Part shown: positions 62,605-64,000 of the stretch, in pieces
How positions within the stretch are numbered: position 1 is the stretch's first letter
Layout: every line of letters starts with the position of its first letter
From: Microbacterium maritypicum
GTDB lineage: Bacteria > Actinomycetota > Actinomycetes > Actinomycetales > Microbacteriaceae
Reading direction: 5' to 3'
NCBI RefSeq assembly: GCF_041529975.1
Contig: NZ_CP168030.1
Location: 62,001 to 126,000 of the forward strand
DNA: 64,000 bases
The notes under the pieces: generated by a model
What the model was told of the DNA's origin: nothing
The model's database searches: none
What the model saw: only the letters and a program-made list of their open reading frames with translations
Made by a program: the position numbers and the translations under genes

Positions 62605-64000
62605 GTGACGAGCAGAGAACGAGTAGCGATCATCGGCGCCGGCCCCTCGGGTATGGCGCAACTGCGGGCCTTCGAGTCCGCGGGCCGCGCGGGGGCGGAC
62701 ATCCCCGAGCTGGTCTGCTTCGAGAAGCAGGCCGACTGGGGCGGGCAGTGGAACTTCACCTGGCGCACCGGACTCGACGAGTTCGGCGAGCCCGTGCACT
62801 CCAGCATGTACCGCAACCTGTGGTCGAACGGCCCGAAGGAGGCGCTGGAGTTCGCGGACTACAGCTTCGACGAGCACTTCGGCCGACCCATCTCCTCCTA
62901 TCCACCGCGTCCCGTGCTGTGGGACTACATCGCCGGCCGCCTGGAGAAGAGCGACGTGCGCGACCTGATCCGTTTCCAGACGGTGGTGCGCTGGATCGAG
63001 TTCGACAGTGAGCGCGAGGTCTTCACGCTCACCAGCGAGAATCTGCCCACCGGTGAGTCGACCGTGGAGGAGTTCGACCGCGTCATCGTCGCCAGCGGGC
63101 ACTTCTCCTTCCCGAACATGCCGGACTTCGCCGGTATCGAGACGTTCCCCGGCTACATCAGCCACGCCCACGACTTCCGCGGCGCCGAGGCGTTCGCCGA
63201 CAAGGACGTGCTCGTGATCGGCGCGAGCTACTCGGCGGAGGACATCGGCAGCCAGGCGTTCAAGATGGGCGCCCGCTCGGTCACCGCGAGCTTCCGCTCG
63301 GCACCGATGGGTTACGACTGGCCCGAAGGCATCGAGGAGCGCCCGGTCGTCGAGCGCTTCGAGGGCGACGTCGTGTTCTTCGCCGACGGCACGTCGAAGC
63401 GCGTGGATGCGGTGATCATGTGCACCGGATACCTGCACAAGTACCCGTTCCTCCCCGACGACCTGGCGCTGTCGTCGCCGAACAACGTCTACCCCGACGG
63501 CCTCTACCGTGGCGTGGTCTGGCAGGGCAATCCGCGTCTGACCTACCTCGGCGCGCAGGACCAGTGGTTCACGTTCAACATGTTCGACGTGCAGGCCTGG
63601 TACGTGCGCGACCTGATCCTCGGCCGCATCGCGTTGCCGGATGAGGCCGAGCGTGCCGCATCCATCGCCGAGTGGCGCACGCGATTCGGGCAGATCGATT
63701 CGGCGGCCGCGGAGATCCGCTTCCAAGCCGACTACATCCGCGACCTGTTGGAGCTCACCGACTATCCGGAGTTCGACATCGATCGGGTCGTCGAGATCTT
63801 CCTGGCGTGGAAGCACGACAAGAAGGACGACATCATGGGCTACCGCGACCGCGTGTACGAGTCGGTCATGACCGGCACGCTCGCGGTCGTGCACCACACC
63901 CCGTGGCTCGAGGAGCTCGACGACTCCCTCGAGCGGTACCTCGATGTGGATCCGGACTCGGTCGAGACGGCTCGCATGGTCGGCGGCCTGCCGCGCGACG
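62605..64000 (+). CDS. tmm: Flavin monooxygenase, trimethylamine monooxygenase-like, 3'-partial
   Basis: The first 465 codons of an FMO; the frame is open to the window end. FAD motif GAGPSG (residues 11-16), FMO fingerprint FPGYISHAHDF (181-191) and NADPH motif GASYSA (about 206-211). Long stretches (FEKQADWGGQWNFTWRTGLD, LWSNGPKEALEFADYSF) closely match what I recall of the bacterial trimethylamine monooxygenase of Methylocella, so oxidation of trimethylamine to its N-oxide is likely; other small amines or sulphides are possible. GTG start, AGGA eight bases upstream. Confidence 0.88.
   Translation, partial: MTSRERVAIIGAGPSGMAQLRAFESAGRAGADIPELVCFEKQADWGGQWNFTWRTGLDEFGEPVHSSMYRNLWSNGPKEALEFADYSFDEHFGRPISSYPPRPVLWDYIAGRLEKSDVRDLIRFQTVVRWIEFDSEREVFTLTSENLPTGESTVEEFDRVIVASGHFSFPNMPDFAGIETFPGYISHAHDFRGAEAFADKDVLVIGASYSAEDIGSQAFKMGARSVTASFRSAPMGYDWPEGIEERPVVERFEGDVVFFADGTSKRVDAVIMCTGYLHKYPFLPDDLALSSPNNVYPDGLYRGVVWQGNPRLTYLGAQDQWFTFNMFDVQAWYVRDLILGRIALPDEAERAASIAEWRTRFGQIDSAAAEIRFQADYIRDLLELTDYPEFDIDRVVEIFLAWKHDKKDDIMGYRDRVYESVMTGTLAVVHHTPWLEELDDSLERYLDVDPDSVETARMVGGLPRD

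Overview
The window is high-GC actinobacterial DNA, most likely Microbacterium or a close member of the Microbacteriaceae. Pointers to this are a NucS/EndoMS mismatch endonuclease, a seven-subunit Mrp antiporter operon with a fused A/B subunit, many GTG starts and GTGA/ATGA stop-start overlaps, several probable leaderless promoters, and a MoxR/DUF58/vWA operon of actinobacterial layout. Taxonomy is inferred from gene content; no rRNA or tRNA gene was found.

Layout. 1-4.0 kb: 3' part of an aldehyde dehydrogenase gene, an MFS exporter with a divergent HxlR regulator, and a membrane protein. 4.0-6.5 kb: two coupled small unknown genes, a MarR-SDR pair and a remnant of a sortase-anchored protein. 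6.5-10.1 kb: a self-contained ABC exporter with its ArsR-like regulator, a ChaA-type cation/proton antiporter and a 44-residue basic protein. 10.2-15 kb: a Clp-N/SRPBCC fusion with a coupled HTH protein, a membrane-anchored HExxH protein, an acidic protein, a zinc alcohol dehydrogenase and an SRPBCC protein. 14.9-18.6 kb: an operon of an AroE-like enzyme, a solute-binding/vWA lipoprotein and a membrane protein with an extracytoplasmic domain. 18.6-19.2 kb: a gene-free, strongly structured stretch that may encode a small RNA, then a cold-shock gene. 19.5-28.2 kb: a HAD phosphatase, a coiled-coil protein, nucS, a GAP-family protein, a two-component system, a LacI/MFS divergent pair and a large membrane protein. 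28.3-34.7 kb: the mrp operon. 34.75-35.9 kb: one DUF559-type endonuclease-like gene enclosed by inverted hairpin repeats. 35.9-48.5 kb: an alpha/beta hydrolase with a penicillin-acylase-type enzyme, a GntR regulator, argG, a VapBC-like toxin-antitoxin pair, a ZIP-like transporter, an FMN-binding protein, an esterase, a HTH regulator, a cardiolipin-synthase-type enzyme and a lipoprotein. 48.6-62.3 kb: a MoxR, DUF58, vWA, vWA operon separated from a TPR-like protein by three tandem paralogues of secreted beta-propeller-like proteins; one paralogue carries three ricin-type beta-trefoils. 62.6 kb to the end: the 5' part of a flavin monooxygenase very like trimethylamine monooxygenase.

The most unusual regions are the three secreted paralogues with a shared leader that shows compensatory changes, the repeat-bounded DUF559 unit, the structured intergenic region at 18.74-18.95 kb, and the Clp-N/SRPBCC plus HTH pair with its doubled operator.
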